This document shows positions 20,293-29,088 of a stretch of 64,000 bases of DNA, one piece after another; position 1 is the first letter of the stretch, and each line of letters begins with the position of its first letter. The stretch is from Prostheceraeus crozeri (taxonomy: Eukaryota; Platyhelminthes; Polycladida; Euryleptidae). Made by a program: the position numbers and the translations under genes. The notes under the pieces are model-generated. The model was not told the origin of the DNA. It worked only from the letters and a program-made list of their open reading frames with translations, and searched no databases. The DNA lies in assembly GCA_907163375.1 (NCBI GenBank), contig CAJQUW010008917.1:19741-83740 (forward strand). Reading direction: 5' to 3'.

Positions 20293-21690
20293 TTAACTCT
20301 TCATTCGGAAATGGAGTGTGATACTTGTCACAGCATCTTTGTGAAAAGGAATCAACGCACCAGCATCGTCATAAATTGCAATACCAATTTGTGGGATGTA
20401 GTTTGATTTCAGCTTTGTATAATGCACTTTCTTGAAAGTATGCTCAGATATAATACTGCAGCTTTTTGGCTGGTATGGTATCATTGCTAGCAATGGAGCT
20501 TCAACATCTCCCACACGTACATCTTCACCAATATTGGAATATATCTGAAAATAGTTAATACGACGCGATAGTGACATGTCTGCGCTAGCTTTGGTTACAG
20601 TACCACTTTTAAAGATATTTTGATCAAAAACCAAAATGTCCATTAGAGTTTTATCCATAATTAGTTCAATACCTTTTCCACTTATAGTGAGAGACAAAGT
20701 ACCTTCTTTTTCAGAAAATGAAATATGTTGCTCATTAATCACTTCATTTAAATAATCTACAACCAATTAAACTGAAGTAATAATGCGAGGCATCAACACT
20801 CTTGTTTCATGTAAGATACCACCTAAAGGCTCTACACACTTTCTGTATAAAGATACGGTCCATTCTGTATCAAATTGATTTGACCTTTCACATGGTAAAT
20901 GTTGCATATCAGATTTTCCATGAACAGCTGCAGAACGATGTCGTAAGAACTGATGAAACTCTTTTGAACAAACTAATACTAGATCATCATCATTTAATTT
21001 ACTTATTGCAATATGATTAGATGATTTGATATAAGTCAATGTTGCCACTTGTTTACCATCAACTCGAAGGAGATAATTAAATTTCTTCAATAATGTTTCA
21101 GGAGTCATGTTTGTCTTTCTTGGCTTAATCACAATCTTCTTCACCAACGTCTTCTCATTTTTTGGAATAAGATCTACATAATAAGCTTCCTCTCGATATA
21201 TTAACTGTTTATGACCACTTGGGTGGTAAATAACGTTATAATTATCATAGCTTGTTAAGGCGCTAGCGGGGTAACCTAAATCATTTCTTAAACTTGGACT
21301 TAAACCAACAATCCAATCTTTCTCAACTACATGATGTACATAATTATGATCATCATTGTGCGGAGTAAATTGGAAAATATGTTAACACGCTTTATTCAAG
21401 AAATCATATATAAACTTTTTACATGATAAGAGATCTTTCTTTGGCCACTGTGGAATGTATACTCGACAGCCCTTTTCACATTGGTAAGCAGCTGTGCGTC
21501 TCATATTAATAGTCATCACCTCATGATCAAAAGTATAGACACAGTTGCTATGAACAAGTCAAGTGACACCCACTTCCCACTTTCCATTTAGCTGCTGTGC
21601 ATGATCAATGGGAGTAGAAAAGAGTGCGGCTCGATTACTAGCAAATCTCTTTGTAGCCGCATTCCTAAGCAAAATATGATAAAACGACAT
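20293..21690 (-). pseudogene. Maverick structural protein, copy B (paralogue of copy A)
   Basis: The frame starts with MSFYHILLRNAATKRF and then LNGKWEVGV, the same N-terminal pattern as copy A. It ends with VRVGDVEAPLLAMIPYQP and a C-terminal ITLHFRMK typical of the family. The whole 465-codon frame is kept with no frameshift, but has three in-frame stops: TGA at 21559-21561, TAA at 21382-21384 and TAA at 20767-20769. The last falls at the position homologous to the single stop of copy A. The copies are strongly diverged, so the duplication is old. It ends 40 nt before copy A begins. Confidence 0.72.
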
Positions 21691-21725
21691 TTTGATATTG
21701 CTGATCTGCGGCTTTGCATAACTTC

Positions 21726-22082
21726 ATGAAGACTTGGATTTTGGACTCTCTACAATATATCAGAGTTGATCTTGATGGAAACGTACATTTCAAAAATTCT
21801 CATGGTAATACTGCAAGAGGTATTACATTAACATGGCGACAATTTGTCAACCTCAATGATATCATGAGGGATTTGGAATATTTTGAAACATTAAGATTCA
21901 TCTCCTTGGGTGATCAAGTTTGCCTTCAACATTACAGAAATGAAATTCAAATCTACCATTCTCATTCCGCAAACTGTTTCTCATTTCGCAAATACAATTG
22001 GGAGAAGTATAGAAGATACATACATCGCTCCATCATGACATTTATTCGTCGTGAGTTCATCACCCTACTATGCAAATCTTAA
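21726..22082 (+). CDS. PC4-like small protein 1, 118 aa
   Basis: The ATG at 21726 lies 35 bp from the divergent start of structural copy B. The protein has two halves that each look like four beta strands and a helix: the first contains NVHFKNSHGN followed by RGITLTWRQF, like the RKGISLT-x-x-x-W core of the PC4/p15 transcription coactivator fold. The second has LGDQVCLQ and EIQIYHS with a Trp-containing helix. PC4 proteins bind single-stranded or melted promoter DNA. It is a clear paralogue of the next gene. The PC4 link is inferred from pattern only. Confidence 0.6.
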   Translation: MKTWILDSLQYIRVDLDGNVHFKNSHGNTARGITLTWRQFVNLNDIMRDLEYFETLRFISLGDQVCLQHYRNEIQIYHSHSANCFSFRKYNWEKYRRYIHRSIMTFIRREFITLLCKS

Positions 22083-22104
22083 TCAGACATGACTACCACG
22101 CACC

Positions 22105-22443
22105 ATGAGTTGGAAATTAGATTCCCTACAACGTATTGAAATGGATCATGATCGAAACGTCTATTTCAAAGATTCAACTGGAAATGTGAGAAGAGAGTTT
22201 GCTTTATCTTATCGTCATTTTCAATCTCTACATCATATCATGAAGGATTTGAAATACTTCTATATGAAAAGACATTCACGTATTGGAAATCGCATCTGGT
22301 TGCGCGTCAACAAACGGCGAATTCAACTCTATCATTCCCAACTCCATACTAACTTCACATTTCATCAAGGTAGTTGGGAAAGTATAAAAGGAAGGTACAT
22401 CGCTCAATTTACTCATTTTTTCATCATGAAGCGTCATCGCTAG
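22105..22443 (+). CDS. PC4-like small protein 2, 112 aa
   Basis: It is a tandem paralogue of the previous gene, sharing LDSLQ-x-I, the NVYFKDSTGN strand, the IM-x-DLKYF helix and a second half IQLYHS...WES. It starts 22 bp after gene 1 ends. It finishes with TAG at 22441-22443, and the TBP-like frame continues immediately after that codon in the same phase, so a fusion split by a stop, or readthrough/reinitiation, is possible. Confidence 0.6.
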   Translation: MSWKLDSLQRIEMDHDRNVYFKDSTGNVRREFALSYRHFQSLHHIMKDLKYFYMKRHSRIGNRIWLRVNKRRIQLYHSQLHTNFTFHQGSWESIKGRYIAQFTHFFIMKRHR

Positions 22444-22972
22444 ACCATCGTCAACATTCTCCGTCGCTTCAGACTCTACACTAAAATCGATCTCACAACA
22501 TTACACCAACACCTTCCAAACAGCAAGTATTACCCGGACCGTCCTCCAATGTTAGTGGTGAAGATGAACAATTCACGGAATCTTCAACTCTTCCCAAATG
22601 GGACTGTACAGATTCTCGGCGCCCTTTCTCATTCATCGGCGCAGTCAATGCGCTTAGAGCTACAGAGACTACTACGTCGGATATGGAAGAGGGAGAGGTG
22701 TGTGATGTCGAATCTGACTGTGGACAATATGGTGATCTCTACTCAATTGAGTGAAAGTGTATCATTTTTGAAGATTCGTACCAGCAGTTACAATTTGTGT
22801 TATGAACCCCAACTTTTTTCCTGCAGCTCTCATTAGTTGTTGGTTACCTGTGCATGTTGCAATCTTTCATAATAGTAAAGTGATCATTACTGGACTAAAA
22901 TCTCATGTACAAGCAAATGTGATCCTAGACTATCTCATCGTGTATGTACGTACCCAGCGGATTGTAAAATAA
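22444..22972 (+). pseudogene. TATA-binding-protein-like gene, frameshifted
   Basis: The reading frame directly after the TAG at 22441 shows both halves of the TBP saddle. Repeat 1 has RRFRLYTKIDLTTL, PNSKYYPDRPPMLVVKM and LFPNGTVQILGA, matching the TBP pattern of N-x-x-Y-x-P-x-x-F and F-x-x-G-K-x-x-x-TGA. Repeat 2 has DNMVISTQL, then YEPQLF, and, after a one-base frameshift near 22815, a VAIFHNSKVIITGLKS strand. YEPELFPGL is one of the most conserved TBP stretches. The first ATG in frame is at 22549, inside repeat 1, so the normal start is unclear. The final TAA (22970-22972) is inside an AATAAA. TBP homologues are known in some large DNA viruses; I do not recall one in a Maverick. It may bind the element's own uniform TATA boxes. 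Confidence 0.75.
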
Positions 22973-23003
22973 AAAACAATTTTTCCAACATGATGTTTTT
23001 ATT
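22968..23003. terminator. Convergent poly(A) signals containing both stop codons
   Basis: The plus-strand AATAAA (22968-22973) contains the TAA of the TBP-like gene. The minus-strand AATAAA (TTTATT at 22998-23003) contains the TAA of the protease (22999-23001). Both 3' untranslated regions are therefore minimal, which is an economical viral-style arrangement. Confidence 0.75.
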
Positions 23004-23460
23004 TCAAATCATGATAGAACTTACAAATCATTTTTTCATTAGATGACGGATTACATGAAAAGTTTTGAATAACAGATACAAATCGAGATACATGTAAACG
23101 TTTTAAGATGAAGTATAGTACAAAAGCACCACACGTTGATGAAAGTGGATGTTGTAGTATGCGTTCATTTCGCTGATATTGACGCGTATGTTTTCTCAAC
23201 CACTGCTGCGTGGGCATATTTGGAGGTTGAGCAAGAGAGTCAAATAGTTCACCACGTCGGTCTTCTCCAATAAAGATCGCTTTCCAATGCTCACCGCCTA
23301 AATTCTGCGAATGAGTCTTTAGCACAATAAAGATGGGATAGTGATTTACTGCAGGTGGTAAGGTATCGAGCGAATAGACATTATCGAAAGCTTTCAACGT
23401 CGCTTCATCTGCATTACGCTGTACTTTAGTTTTAATATCGTCAGCAGTCAACCAACTCAT
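22999..23460 (-). CDS. PRO: Adenain-like cysteine protease, 153 aa
   Basis: This is the maturation protease that cleaves capsid and core precursors in Mavericks and adenoviruses. The catalytic set is visible: His58 in GGEHW, Asp74 in ELFDSLA, Gln103 in ILQHPLSSTC and nucleophile Cys110 in STCGAF. Adenovirus uses Glu at the acidic position; Asp is common elsewhere in the clan. The frame is intact. The ATG overlaps the capsid gene's stop by one base (TAATG), and the stop lies in the poly(A) signal. It is the last gene of the minus-strand block. Confidence 0.92.
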   Translation of the reverse strand: MSWLTADDIKTKVQRNADEATLKAFDNVYSLDTLPPAVNHYPIFIVLKTHSQNLGGEHWKAIFIGEDRRGELFDSLAQPPNMPTQQWLRKHTRQYQRNERILQHPLSSTCGAFVLYFILKRLHVSRFVSVIQNFSCNPSSNEKMICKFYHDLK

Positions 23461-24744
23461 TAACGATTATACTGAAGAATCACGTCACGATACTTTGTAA
23501 TTTCAATATTTGAATCGAAGACTGCATAAATTAATACATTGATCGTCTCAGGTAGTGTTCTTTTGAACGTCAAATCCAAACGAATATTATGAGGCACGTT
23601 CGCTTGACGATAGGGTGCACTAATATCGCTGTCAGCAGTCAAATCAAATGCATAAATAGTATATCCACTCTTAAACTCTTTCATAGTCAGTCCGTTGGTG
23701 TCATCCGTATTGTAAAAGCCAAAGACATCCATAAAATCAACATAACTGCGCATAAATTAATCCGCAGCAAAATCTGGTTTGTAGGGTGGACCAGGATGAC
23801 TCACACCATTTACACGTAAAGCAATTTCACTTAACTGATTGTGTTTAAAATTGAAAGGATTCTTCTTTATATTTCCATTAAATGCATCATTTTCAACCAT
23901 TGCCACCATGAGGAGCTTCGGTGCTTCCGATGGAAAGAGGCCATCTTTCATGAAACTCTTTTTGATCTTTCGGAATTGTAAAGGTGAGAAGCTTTGTGTG
24001 CTGAACGGGGTAAATGGCATTTTGGCGGTTAAGACCTTCAGTATGTCCTCTAATGACACTTGGATTCGGTACTACTCGACGAATGTAAAGTGCAATATCT
24101 TCCACATGAATTCTACTTGTAAAATTGTCAACTTTAGCAAATGCATTCAGCGCAAATTCAGGCTTATTCAATGTCAGCTTGAGTCGCATGCTGGTATTAC
24201 AGAGTAAAAACTTTGACTGTCTAAAGAAGTCTAAATTCAGTGGACCATATAGCTGACATACTTTACTATCTTTAATCATAGCAGATCGCTTTACAAAGCC
24301 ACTGTTTGTTTCAGCATCAAATTTTCCTGCTTCATCTCTGTACCATCCCATGGCTTCCATATGACTTTTTTGTGCTGCTGGATGAAACTGTGATACATGA
24401 TTGAAATATGATTTATAGGGATAATCGCTTTGGCCACCTTCCACCTGCTGCTCTCCAATCGTTAGAGAAACATCGCGAAGTAATGTAGTCAATGGTAAAT
24501 TGTTCAGTCCAACTTTATGTGTATCGTCAATAGCAGTTCCATCTGCTTACTGAATTCTAAACCTCAAATCAACCATCGCATAACTCAAATCTATGTAGTC
24601 ATCACTACCACCAGGAATAACAAATTCAATGGGGCCAGCATTCTCAGCTGTTCGAGGATGATAATCTACAATACTTGAACTAAGAATATCTGTCTGTATG
24701 GCTTGTTGATCAAACAAACAAAAACCGGAAGTTTTACACTCCAT
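23460..24744 (-). pseudogene. MCP: Major capsid protein, double jelly-roll (F54H12.2-like), broken
   Basis: The family is the animal F54H12.2-like protein, which I take to be the Maverick major capsid protein. N-terminal SSSIVDYHPRTAENAGPIEF and IPGGSDDYIDLSYA are visible. The middle has YPYKSYFNHVSQF and AAQKSHMEAMGWYRDEAGKFD. The C-terminal part has NDAFNGNIKKNPFNF and GYTIYAFDLTAD. The gene carries an in-frame TAA at 24547-24549, a one-base frameshift in an A-run near 23960, and another in-frame TAA at 23757-23759. All flanking residues fit the family, so the breaks are recent. Its ATG is 2 nt after the upstream gene's stop and its stop overlaps the protease ATG. Confidence 0.85.
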
Positions 24745-24746
24745 GA

Positions 24747-25202
24747 TTAGAAGTTATGGCAGCGTCGTCGTTTAGCGCCTGATGAATGATTAGAGCCTCT
24801 GCGACGTTTGCGTGAATGCCTTTTGACTGAAGATCGCACCTTACCAGCTCCGCGATGTTTCCTTCTTCCTTTATTCATTCGTTTAGGTGATTTCTTTCCT
24901 TGAGTAACACCAGCAAAGGTCTGCTTCAATGTTTTTAAACCGCGTTCCTTCCCACGATTCAACAAACTGCTCTTAAAACTTCTACCTCTGGAAAGATCAC
25001 TAGCAACATCACCAGCAAAGCCAACGGCATTACTTAAAACATTTCGTTTTAAAGATCTTCCGACATTGGATATGAGAGGTGCTACAACAGATTTCAGTGC
25101 ACCAAGTATGCTACCTCCACGTTGGCGGCGAGCGCCGCTGTAAATTTGTCCTCCACTACTTACATAGGAGGGTCGTGAATAAAATGAGGCAGTTGGATTC
25201 AT
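24747..25202 (-). CDS. Basic virion-like protein with membrane-active style N-terminus, 151 aa
   Basis: A protein type common in Mavericks next to the capsid gene. It has a Gly-rich N-terminus (RRQRGGSILGALKSVVAPLI) predicted as an amphipathic helix, a central NAVGFAGDVASDLSRGRSF segment and an extremely Lys/Arg-rich tail ending KRRRCHNF. It resembles adenovirus minor core or cement proteins (pVI/pX-like) in composition; a role in DNA packing or membrane disruption is inference. The frame is intact. It lies 41 nt after the integrase stop and 2 nt before the capsid ATG. Confidence 0.75.
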   Translation of the reverse strand: MNPTASFYSRPSYVSSGGQIYSGARRQRGGSILGALKSVVAPLISNVGRSLKRNVLSNAVGFAGDVASDLSRGRSFKSSLLNRGKERGLKTLKQTFAGVTQGKKSPKRMNKGRRKHRGAGKVRSSVKRHSRKRRRGSNHSSGAKRRRCHNF

Positions 25203-25243
25203 AGCTCAAACCCTAAACATTGTTAGTTACAACTTTGCATGAA

Positions 25244-26331
25244 TCACTGTCGATCACTTAGATGAAAGATGTCGGCACGACGCATCCAAGAGTTCATACT
25301 TGAAGGATAACCAGTCCATTTAACAAGACACCATTCTTCACCTTGTCGTTTTTTACATCGAATGATTTTCTCTACCAAATATGTTTCACTTTCAGTGACT
25401 ACCTCAATCTCATCGCGGTAAAAGCTACCCTCAATTTCTTCATTATCGTAATCTTTCAACTTGTAGGTGGTAGGAGAGTCTTTTTCATCAATCCTTGATA
25501 CTGTAAATACCTCCTCTGTCCAATTCGGAAGGTACCTTTAGCAAAAACACTCTTCACTTTTGAGATACGAACTTTATCACCAATTTTCACATCACTTTTC
25601 ACATGAGTGCGTTTACGTTGGAATGATTCGCGCACTTTATCTACATTGTCAGCATTTACATCTACTGGTCTGAGTCCAATAGAACGATGGATAGAGTGAT
25701 TGTAGACATGGAGTGCATCTTGTAGAACCTTTGTCCAATTTTGTGTCAAGTTGGCAGTAAAATGTCGCCACAAGCGATTTTTTAATGTGCGATTAAAACG
25801 TTCAACGAGTGCAGCTTTATAAGCACTCTTTACACTAAACAACTCAATGTCATGCCTCTCAAATAATCTTCTCACATGCTGATTTTCAAACTCTTTTCCT
25901 TGATCACTCTGAATTCGTTTTGGAATGCGACCTTCTCGAAAAATTGTTTGGAATGCTTTTGCTACTCCTTTCCCTTCTTTAGCTTTTAAAGGTTGAGCCC
26001 ACGCATAACGCGAGAAAATATCAATGACGGTTAAAATAAAATTATTGCCGGAGTTATGTTTTGAAATGGAGGCAACATCACACAAATCTGCTTGCCGCTG
26101 TTCATCGATGTCATGAACAATATAATGGCGGGTGCGGTACTTCTTTTTCGCTTGTTTGTGGAGTGTATAGGTAGCCTGAACCTTTAACCATCGTTTCACT
26201 TGTGATTGTGGAAGACCACTCCCTTTTGATAATTTCTTGATAGATGCAAATCCTGCCGGATGTTTTACATCATAATAGATTGACTTCAAACGCTCAGTCG
26301 ATGACGACTGACTCTTTTTCCTCCTTCTCAT
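25244..26331 (-). pseudogene. INT: Maverick integrase with chromodomain, frameshifted
   Basis: This is the DDE integrase that joins the element ends to host DNA. The start is probably the Met at 26331 (MRRRKKSQ), with an in-frame ATG possible at 26463. IYYDVKHPAGF and a helix-turn-helix-like segment come first, then the core with Asp in QADLCD, Asp in IQSDQGKEF and Glu in ALVERFNRTLKNRLW. A basic SH3-like stretch (IGDKVRISKVKSVF) follows. A one-base frameshift near 25530-25540 separates this from the C-terminal chromodomain (YLVEKIIRCKKRQGEEW, VKWTGYPSSMNSW), which lacks its own ATG. The chromodomain suggests targeting to marked chromatin. The catalytic core remains readable but the full-length protein is not. 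Confidence 0.9.
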
Positions 26332-26509
26332 CTTTTTGCTTTCTTGCCTTTCTACATTTACAACAACTACAGTATTTAGCTTTAGCGGTTTTGCGATCGT
26401 GTTCACATTGCTTAGGAGTTTCATTGTGAGAGCTGGCGCAGCAAGTGCAAGTGACAACGACATTCACCTCTGGCGGCTCATTACATGGTAAGCAACACAT
26501 CTGCTTCAT
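26294..26509 (-). CDS. Small Cys-rich protein overlapping the integrase start, 71 aa
   Basis: It has a dozen Cys in about 50 residues (MCCLPC, CTCCASS, YCSCCKCRK) followed by a charged tail. That is a likely metal-binding module; family unknown. The ATG is one base after the upstream gene's stop, matching the tight junctions through the rest of this block, which argues that it is a real gene although it overlaps the integrase N-terminus in another frame. Confidence 0.5.
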   Translation of the reverse strand: MKQMCCLPCNEPPEVNVVVTCTCCASSHNETPKQCEHDRKTAKAKYCSCCKCRKARKQKDEKEEKESVVID

Positions 26510-26510
26510 A

Positions 26511-27202
26511 TTAATAGTCTGAGAACATGTATTTCTTGGGAGGAGCTGTTTTACGTTTTCCTTTTACTAGTTTTAGTGGTGGTGTAGATCTACGTCGAGT
26601 TCTTCCTCTTGTTTGCTTAGTGAGTGTGGGAGGGGATGTAGCAGGTGACGTCTTCAACCAATTTGTTGGCATTTTCATCGTCTGAAGCATTGGAGCAGTA
26701 GCCACTGTTGAATCAAGTTCTTTCAATGTCTCATTATTCAAAGCAAATTTTGGTACATTATGTTTTTCAATAGTTTAAGAAAGTATGTCCAACCAGGTGG
26801 AACATGGCCCTGACGGCGCTTTCTACGTGTCGCATACTGAATCAAGTCTTCATAATGTGAAGCATCAATCACTTCATTTTCATCTGTAATGATTTCTCCT
26901 CTATCATTTACATTGAGATGGGGTTCAATACTATTGAAAAGAGATATGGCATGTGCGCGAGATGCTAAAGGTGTAGCAGTCGATAAAGAGTCACGCATCT
27001 TATTCTTCAAATTTTTCAATTGCTCAACAGTTTCCGATTGTAATAATACAGCACGATGTGGATCTTTGATGTGAACATTTTGCTGATAATCTATTTCTTT
27101 CCTATACATTTGATTTGCAAGAGGTTGCTTTACTTGCTGCATGGCAGTCAATTGTACATATTCATCCTGAGGAATAACAATCATGCGATAATAAGAACTC
27201 AT
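26511..27202 (-). pseudogene. Conserved Maverick protein of unknown role, frameshifted
   Basis: The N-terminal part (MIVIPQDEYVQLTAMQQ, a central coiled-coil-like region, ASHYEDLIQYATRRKRRQ, PPGWTYFLKLLK) matches a protein I recall in many animal Mavericks between ATPase and integrase; its function is not established. A one-base shift near 26765 throws the frame, and the rest (TLKELDSTVATAP to a basic Pro-rich tail) continues in the next frame without a start codon. Its ATG overlaps the ATPase stop as ATGA. Confidence 0.7.
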
Positions 27203-27817
27203 AGTTTGTAGATAATCATGGGAGTTTTCAAAATATCACTTCGAAATCTAAATTCTTCCGGACACTCTTGCGGAAAGTCAATGAATAAGTAGCCGTGTGG
27301 TTTTTCAGTAGCTGCTTGAAAAATTTCAATTAAGGCTTTTGATCCTCTTGGTGCAACTTGTCGCGCTAAAATTTCAAATTGACTTTTATCTCGCGGATTC
27401 TTGAAAATAGCATAATAGTGTGTATTCAGGGTTTCGTGTACGAGCTTCTTTTCCATCAGGAAACAAATTTTGTGTGATATAGATGATAAAGCACCTTTTA
27501 TGATGTGCTGCGCGAGTGAACATATCTGTGACATCTTTGGAATTCTTACTTTCTTTTAATAAATCATCCAATACAACAACATCATTAGACTGAAGTTTAT
27601 CCACTGCAATAATTCCTTCATGTCGAATAAAGTTGCGACTTTGCAATTCCTGAAACAGCGACGGTTGATAAATACCATAACACCAAATCACTCGATTGAT
27701 AGGTTCCTTAAACAACTCCCTTCTTTTATCCAATAAATTCAGCGTGAAAACAGTTTTACCTGCATGAGATGGACCTGATACAGTCAGAACTTTATCACAT
27801 TGAAGTCTGAAATCCAT
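27199..27817 (-). pseudogene. ATP: FtsK/HerA-type genome-packaging ATPase, frameshifted
   Basis: It drives DNA into the capsid in Mavericks and related viruses. The start is set at 27817 (MDFRLQCD), because the longer frame begins with a non-ATG codon. Walker A is GPSHAGKT (residues 15-22) and Walker B VVVLDD (80-85); a YITQNLF segment corresponds to sensor motifs. A one-base frameshift near 27440 moves the C-terminal third (HYYAIFKNPRDKSQFE) into another frame with a stop at 27199. The conserved motifs all precede the shift. Confidence 0.9.
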
Positions 27818-27848
27818 TATAATACTTTGAGATTCAACATTTGCATAA

Positions 27849-28214
27849 TTAACGTCTAGAGCCAAAGATATTACCCAATACGTTGCCCACGATAGGAGCT
27901 AGCATCGGTAGTAACGCTGGAAGGAGACCACCCTTTTGTGTTAGAGTTTCCCTCTTTCTTTGAAGGGTGACTTTAGGATTGGAGATGAAACGCAATTTCG
28001 TAGCATATCGCTTAAGTAACTTTCGTTGTTTTGGTGCTAATTTCTTCGTCCTCAACTTTCTCACATGAGAAATAATTTCACGAATGAATTTATCGTTAGC
28101 ATGTCGTATAGCATTGTATCGCTGATTTGCTTTCATTCGTCGGAGAGCTTGAATGGCTGAAGAAAACTTTGAAGACTTTTGACTTTTACGTTTCGTCATT
28201 TTACGTTTCGACAT
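27849..28214 (-). CDS. Basic protein with hydrophobic C-terminus, 121 aa
   Basis: It is a common animal Maverick protein. It has a Lys/Arg-rich N-terminal half, then LAPKQRKLLKRYATKLRFI, and a Gly/Leu/Pro hydrophobic tail beginning QKGGLLPALLPMLAPIVG. The tail pattern resembles membrane-active or capsid-bound minor virion proteins. The frame is intact; the start is the first of two close Met codons. It lies between the TM-RING and ATPase genes. Confidence 0.75.
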   Translation of the reverse strand: MSKRKMTKRKSQKSSKFSSAIQALRRMKANQRYNAIRHANDKFIREIISHVRKLRTKKLAPKQRKLLKRYATKLRFISNPKVTLQRKRETLTQKGGLLPALLPMLAPIVGNVLGNIFGSRR

Positions 28215-28264
28215 TTTCCGTGTTAGTCTGCTAAAAACCTGTCTTTACCACATTTGCATAGGTA

Positions 28265-28588
28265 CTAACTATTGCGGCATAAGTGACACTCGAAATGAGC
28301 AATATCACAGTGGTTACATTTGCAAAGTTGAATGCAATTACGTATGAAACAGCGTTGACAAAAAGCATGCTTACATCTCTTGAAGATGCGCTTTTCATTT
28401 CCATCCTTTCGCTTACATACATCGCAACACATAGTTTCACCGTTACTGATGTCTATAGCAAGTCTTTTTGAAGATATGAATTTGCTAGCCTTTTCTAAAT
28501 AATAGACGCATGTACAGAAGGAATATACTTCGAGAGTGAGCAGACATAGCTCGAAAACCAGTTGTGCTACAATCAAGTACCACTGCAT
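28265..28588 (-). CDS. Membrane-anchored RING-like protein, 107 aa
   Basis: A hydrophobic segment at residues 3-30 (LIVAQLVFELCLLTLEVYSF) is followed by a Cys/His cluster: CCDVCKRK, then FKRCKHAFCQRCF, then CKCNHC and CHLC. The spacing fits a RING-type zinc-binding domain, so an E3 ubiquitin ligase at a membrane is likely. It starts 2 nt after the previous gene's TGA. Viral RING proteins often target host defence factors; that role here is only an inference. Confidence 0.65.
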   Translation of the reverse strand: MQWYLIVAQLVFELCLLTLEVYSFCTCVYYLEKASKFISSKRLAIDISNGETMCCDVCKRKDGNEKRIFKRCKHAFCQRCFIRNCIQLCKCNHCDIAHFECHLCRNS

Positions 28589-28590
28589 TT

Positions 28591-29001
28591 TCAATTTTTC
28601 TTTATAGAAAGTTGAATGTGAATATCTGAAATCGCTTCAATCACTAGACTGCTGCCATGATGGTTAAATGCGTTAAGACGTTCAGCAATTTTTATCACAT
28701 GTCTTTTGAAAAATTCTTCGGGGTGATCTACAACTTCCATTGAATAAGAAGCAAAATGGAAAGAGCGACTTTCCACCTCTTCCTTTCCAAAATGACTAAA
28801 CTTAATTTTCGCAACTAATCGCGCCATGACAATGCTATCAGAGAATGTATTCATTAACTCTAGAAATAGAGTGCTAGCATCATCGATCACTGCTTCGATG
28901 TCGGTCTCATCTTTATGAAAATGTATCACATGATCTTGAACAGCTCCTTTTAAACTTTGCCTATGAAAATGTAATGTTCCGCAGTCGTTTGCGAAAGACA
29001 T
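28591..29001 (-). CDS. Conserved Maverick protein, 136 aa
   Basis: It resembles a segment often found in animal Maverick proteins, with a pattern of HVIHFH near the start, HFASYSMEV in the middle and a C-terminal helix then beta strand (RLNAFNHHGSSLVIEAISDIHIQL), where relatives have a GSGW motif followed by a hydrophobic strand. In some relatives this region lies before the polymerase domain; here it is a stand-alone frame far from polymerase B. Function not known. The frame is intact. Confidence 0.6.
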   Translation of the reverse strand: MSFANDCGTLHFHRQSLKGAVQDHVIHFHKDETDIEAVIDDASTLFLELMNTFSDSIVMARLVAKIKFSHFGKEEVESRSFHFASYSMEVVDHPEEFFKRHVIKIAERLNAFNHHGSSLVIEAISDIHIQLSIKKN

Positions 29002-29088
29002 GATCGCCCTTTATCTAACCCATCCATTGCATGAAAACAACAACTCTTCTCATAGTAACATTTATTGAATAACGGTAACAAGCATGCA

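Noticed and set aside
18763-24744. Stop-codon reassignment (TAA read as an amino acid)
   Set aside because: Most in-frame stops in the structural genes are TAA, but polymerase B has no in-frame TAA in 1246 codons and other genes clearly end with TAA, so a changed code is not supported.
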